Positions 7,142 to 9,148 of a DNA stretch of 9,148 bases are shown one piece after another. The stretch spans positions 1 through 9,148 of the forward strand of contig JACMIS010000143.1 in assembly GCA_014381035.1 (NCBI GenBank). The letters are read 5' to 3'. Position 1 is the stretch's first letter; each line of letters opens with the position of its first letter. This DNA is from Armatimonadota bacterium. GTDB taxonomy: Bacteria > Armatimonadota > Armatimonadia > Armatimonadales > Armatimonadaceae. The position numbers were made by a program, and so were the translations under genes. The notes beneath the pieces are model-generated. The model worked only from the letters and a program-made list of their open reading frames with translations. It searched no databases and had not been told where the DNA came from.

Positions 7142-7594
7142 ATGAATTCTGCCGAAATATTGCCGTACCGCCGGACGCTGGGGAAGGAAGAAAGTGATGC
7201 CCTGTGGGGCCAGTTAAAAGGTCGCTGGCAGGTCACAGGCGGCTACTATTATCCCACGGAATTAATCAAAGCCATCCCGCCACGAGTCGTTGTTTTCCCC
7301 GCCGATGCCTTTGAAGCAGCGATTACTCCTGAAGTCCTGCGAACCGTTCTGTCGGAACATGGCGTCCGGCGTGTCTTTGAATTCTTCGAGTTTTCCGGCG
7401 GGCCCGAGTACGAGATTGACCTTGCCCTTTTGGACCCGTGTTACGGGTCGAGCGGGGAATTATACTGTACGTCTGCCGCAATGGATTGGCTGATATATGC
7501 TTCTCACGAGAACACAATCACGTTTGCGGGCGAATGGTTGATCGAAGCGATCCAGGCGAAATGGAATAACTGGTCACAACATGTCTGTCACTAA
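7142..7594 (+). CDS. Small soluble protein of unknown function (150 aa)
   Basis: I do not recognise a named family. The protein has no signal peptide or membrane segment and looks like one compact alpha/beta cytosolic domain. The ATG at 7142 is the only good start, because an in-frame TAA lies at 7121-7123. A purine-rich AAGGA (7122-7126) is 15 nt upstream, far for a Shine-Dalgarno. Visible features are many aromatics (GGYYYP near residue 35, FEFFEF in the middle) and a C-terminal block, AAMDWLIYASHENTITFAGE, followed by an amphipathic helix rich in W. That last block recalls small immunity-type or SMI1-like proteins, but only as a loose impression; no toxin gene sits next to it. Base composition looks less GC-rich than the preceding operon. 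It may be transcribed from the candidate promoter and operator just upstream, possibly with the next small gene 110 nt downstream. Confidence 0.65.
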   Translation: MNSAEILPYRRTLGKEESDALWGQLKGRWQVTGGYYYPTELIKAIPPRVVVFPADAFEAAITPEVLRTVLSEHGVRRVFEFFEFSGGPEYEIDLALLDPCYGSSGELYCTSAAMDWLIYASHENTITFAGEWLIEAIQAKWNNWSQHVCH

Positions 7595-7649
7595 ATGATT
7601 TAAAACAGCCGGTTACCTCTCTCCGGCAAGCAACGGAAAGAATATTATC

Positions 7650-7676
7650 ATGTTCAAAACACTCGATTTCCTGTAA
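7650..7676 (+). CDS. Possible leader peptide ORF (MFKTLDFL)
   Basis: ATG at 7650 opens eight codons ending in TAA at 7674-7676. A GGAAAG (7635-7640) sits 9 nt before the ATG and could serve as a weak ribosome binding site. The stop codon falls in the left arm of a hairpin whose right arm overlaps the Shine-Dalgarno of the gene at 7705. Ribosomes finishing this ORF could therefore open that hairpin. An ORF this short can easily occur by chance. Confidence 0.25.
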   Translation: MFKTLDFL

Positions 7677-7699
7677 CCGCAACTCGCGGCTACAGGAGG
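7671..7699 (+). promoter_or_regulatory. Hairpin overlapping a strong Shine-Dalgarno (AGGAGG) of the gene at 7705
   Basis: CTGTA (7671-7675) pairs with TACAG (7691-7695), and inside it CCGC (7677-7680) pairs with GCGG (7686-7689), separated by one A-C mismatch. The loop is AACTC. The near-perfect Shine-Dalgarno AGGAGG (7694-7699) is 5 nt before the ATG at 7705, and its first two bases lie in the right arm. The stem is moderate, so it would tune rather than fully block initiation. Regulatory function is inferred. Confidence 0.4.
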
Positions 7700-7704
7700 C
7701 ACAG

Positions 7705-8118
7705 ATGAAAAACCGTGGGGATCGTCTATATCGTAAGGCGCAGATTAAAAAGCGTCTCATTGAAAAAGCCATTCGGGAATACAACCGCCGTCAGGCAGGG
7801 TTTCGCTGGAATGGAGCGTACATCGCACCGGTTCACGGACCGGAGGAATTACCGCGAAGCGGCTACCCCTTGCGTCTGGTATTACGAAACGAAGGAAAGC
7901 ACCGCGACCGCATCTATAAATGCCTCTCGTCGCGATGCGAGTGGTGCGTCGGAAATCTGACTCGCAAAAACAGACGCCGGGACGCGGCGATGGAAGCAGA
8001 CTACGCGGATTGGGTGGCGAATCATGATGTCGGCAACGTCGCGGACGCCTTTTGGGAGCGCAATACGCGCTGGCGGCTCGCTCTCGCGGAGGTTCTGTCG
8101 TTACTCGCCCACCTATAA
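7705..8118 (+). CDS. Small Arg-rich protein with CX4CX2C motif, function unknown (137 aa)
   Basis: The start is firm: AGGAGG at 7694-7699 with 5-nt spacing. The N-terminal ~35 residues are strongly basic and helical (YRKAQIKKRLIEKAIREYNRR). The middle (about 36-70) is a short beta-like region ending in KHRDRIYK. Then comes C73-X4-C78-X2-C81, followed by another basic patch (LTRKNRRRD). The C-terminal ~50 residues are acidic and helical with several W. No signal peptide or membrane span. The basic region plus clustered Cys recalls widespread short hypothetical proteins ending in an Arg-rich CX4CX2C box, which could bind metal, RNA or DNA; a fourth metal ligand is not obvious. No named family or function can be assigned. 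It follows the 7142 gene on the same strand and may share its transcript, with its own translational control from the hairpin just upstream. Confidence 0.7.
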   Translation: MKNRGDRLYRKAQIKKRLIEKAIREYNRRQAGFRWNGAYIAPVHGPEELPRSGYPLRLVLRNEGKHRDRIYKCLSSRCEWCVGNLTRKNRRRDAAMEADYADWVANHDVGNVADAFWERNTRWRLALAEVLSLLAHL

Positions 8119-8143
8119 TCAATCGCGGATGCCATTAAGGAAC

Positions 8144-8165
8144 GGTCGGGAGGAGCCTCCCGACC
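8144..8165. terminator. Perfect hairpin after gene 7705, terminator-like but without a T-run
   Basis: GGTCGGGAGG (8144-8153) is the exact reverse complement of CCTCCCGACC (8156-8165), with two bases between them, so as RNA it forms 9 bp with loop GAGC. It lies 25 nt after the TAA at 8116-8118. The following bases (ATTCGG) are not T-rich, so intrinsic termination would be weak. It most likely marks or protects the 3' end of the small-gene transcript. Confidence 0.45.
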
Positions 8166-8180
8166 ATTCGGACGACCATT
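8161..8180 (+). repeat. Short direct repeat CGACCATT next to the hairpin
   Basis: CGACCATT occurs at 8161-8168 and again at 8173-8180. The first copy overlaps the right arm of the hairpin. Too short to assign to a mobile element. Confidence 0.3.
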
Positions 8181-8220
8181 GCTCGCGGCATTTAGATCGC
8201 CCGCCCCGTTTTAGTGCTTT

Positions 8221-8238
8221 TCTGAGTAAATTCTCAGA
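8221..8238. promoter_or_regulatory. 18-bp palindrome, possible operator before the outer-membrane protein gene
   Basis: TCTGAG (8221-8226) and CTCAGA (8233-8238) are perfect 6-bp arms around the AT centre TAAATT. It lies about 85 nt upstream of the ATG at 8323 in the otherwise featureless 8181-8322 stretch. The form fits a dimeric repressor site, but no convincing -35/-10 pair was found next to it and no regulator can be named. Confidence 0.3.
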
Positions 8239-8322
8239 TTGGATTCAGGTAGATCACAGTCATTCCCCTTATGCTGTTGTTAGACAGACCGATGTCACCT
8301 CGACTATCGAAAGGGAATTTTC

Positions 8323-9148
8323 ATGCCGGAATACGCACGACACGCGCCGACGAGATCAAATCACCGCCGCACCCAGGTGCCTACAGGGCTCGCCATTATT
8401 GGGGCTCTGCTATCTTGTGTCCCCATTGCCCACGCTCAGGACAACACGGTACCCACGCCCCCGGTGGCTCCGACGCAGGAACCGATGCCCTCGCCGACCC
8501 CCGCACCAGAAACGGTGACACCCAACGTACCGGAGTACTTCCGCGCCCGTCGCCTGTCCGACGCCGACCTGAAAAAGAAGCGCGAAGGATTGTTCGTCAC
8601 CGGACTGCCCGATATTTCCTCCGACCCCGTGGCGGGGACCGGTTACGGCGTTCGCGGCACGATCTACTGGAACGGCAAGCGCGACGATCCCCTTTTTGCT
8701 TACACACCGTACCGCGCCAAATTGAACGTGAATGCCTTCTTCACCTCGAACAACGCGCAGGAGTTCACCCTTTCCTACGACGCTCCCTACGTCAACGGTT
8801 CGCGCTGGCGGATCAAAGTGGACGCGAAGATACGGAAGGACCCGACGAACCTTTATTTCGGGATAACGGAGGACACGCTCAACCCGCTGCGCCTCCCGTC
8901 CACCCCGGCAGGTGGTCCGACCTACGACAAGTTCTCCGACTTCGAGACGGCACGCAAGACACTAAGACCGGGCGGACCCGGTGAGGCGGCGTTCGTCACC
9001 GATGCCCTGTCGAACCGCTTCGAGGATTCCGAACTGATGCTCAACCTCAAAGCCGACTACGCGCTCGGGAAAAACGGACGGTGGCGCGTCCTCGGCGGCT
9101 ACGAGATACAACGCCTCGATTTCGAAACGTTCCAGGGGCGCGATGCCA
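8323..9148 (+). CDS. Exported BamA/D15-like outer-membrane protein, N-terminal part, truncated by the window end
   Basis: The frame starts at ATG 8323, has a good Shine-Dalgarno AAGGGA at 8311-8316 (6-nt spacing), and stays open for 275 codons to the right edge. A basic N-region and hydrophobic core (about 22-36) lead to signal peptidase site AHA-Q (after residue 38), so the product is exported. Residues 43-70 are a Pro-rich linker (repeated TP, AP, EP). From about 88, EGLFVTGLPDISSDPVAG, TGYGVRG and YWNGKRDDPLFAYTPYR resemble the DUF5982 / surface-antigen region that precedes the beta-barrel in BamA/TamA-family proteins. After it come alternating amphipathic strands such as EFTLSYDAPYVNGSRWRIKVDAKIR, consistent with barrel strands. 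No POTRA repeats are visible before the barrel, so it is more likely a single-barrel Omp85-like channel or surface antigen than BamA itself. The barrel C-terminus is outside the window. Confidence 0.75.
   Translation, partial: MPEYARHAPTRSNHRRTQVPTGLAIIGALLSCVPIAHAQDNTVPTPPVAPTQEPMPSPTPAPETVTPNVPEYFRARRLSDADLKKKREGLFVTGLPDISSDPVAGTGYGVRGTIYWNGKRDDPLFAYTPYRAKLNVNAFFTSNNAQEFTLSYDAPYVNGSRWRIKVDAKIRKDPTNLYFGITEDTLNPLRLPSTPAGGPTYDKFSDFETARKTLRPGGPGEAAFVTDALSNRFEDSELMLNLKADYALGKNGRWRVLGGYEIQRLDFETFQGRDA

Noticed and set aside
7643..7648. TATTAT as a -10 box for a separate promoter of the gene at 7705
   Set aside because: It matches the -10 consensus at 5 of 6 positions, but no acceptable -35 lies 16-18 bp upstream.
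8024..8984. Two + strand open frames (8024-8518 and 8271-8984) at the right end
   Set aside because: They overlap the frame from 8323, which has a Shine-Dalgarno, a signal peptide and outer-membrane protein motifs. The alternatives are Arg/Pro-rich out-of-frame shadows.

Overview
The window reads as chromosomal DNA of a GC-rich, diderm (outer-membrane-bearing) bacterium. The last gene encodes an exported BamA/D15-type outer-membrane protein, and two of the three large genes upstream have clear Sec signal peptides. The mix of GxGYxYP, glutaminase-A-like (DUF4964/5127/4965/1793) and DUF4185-like secreted proteins is common in environmental polysaccharide degraders such as Armatimonadota, Planctomycetota, Verrucomicrobiota and Acidobacteriota. 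That phylum-level guess is inference only; nothing in the window fixes the taxon. All genes lie on the + strand.

Layout. (1) Positions 3-2240: the 3' part of a GxGYxYP putative glycoside hydrolase, cut by the left edge. (2) 2260-4881: a secreted glutaminase-A-like protein with an extra C-terminal jelly-roll domain, starting 19 nt after gene 1. (3) 4951-6906: a secreted protein with a carboxypeptidase-regulatory-like domain followed by a probable beta-propeller; a strong hairpin lies in the short gap before it. These three look like one operon for extracellular breakdown of a glycan or glycoconjugate. (4) 6907-7141: an AT-richer gap with a pyrimidine tract just after the stop codon, then a candidate promoter with a lac-operator-like inverted repeat at the expected start of transcription. 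(5) 7142-7594 and (6) 7705-8118: two small genes of unknown function, the second an Arg-rich protein with a CX4CX2C motif. Between them lie a possible 8-codon leader ORF and a hairpin that overlaps the ribosome binding site of the second gene. (7) 8119-8322: a gap with a perfect hairpin and an 18-bp palindrome. (8) 8323 to the right edge: an exported outer-membrane protein, cut by the window end.

No rRNA, tRNA, CRISPR array, transposase or integrase gene was seen. The most checkable unusual signals are regulatory: the promoter/operator arrangement before 7142, and the leader-ORF/hairpin/ribosome-binding-site arrangement before 7705. I did not find a convincing wholly new multi-gene system. 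The three-gene secreted cluster plus the two unassigned small genes are the places to look.
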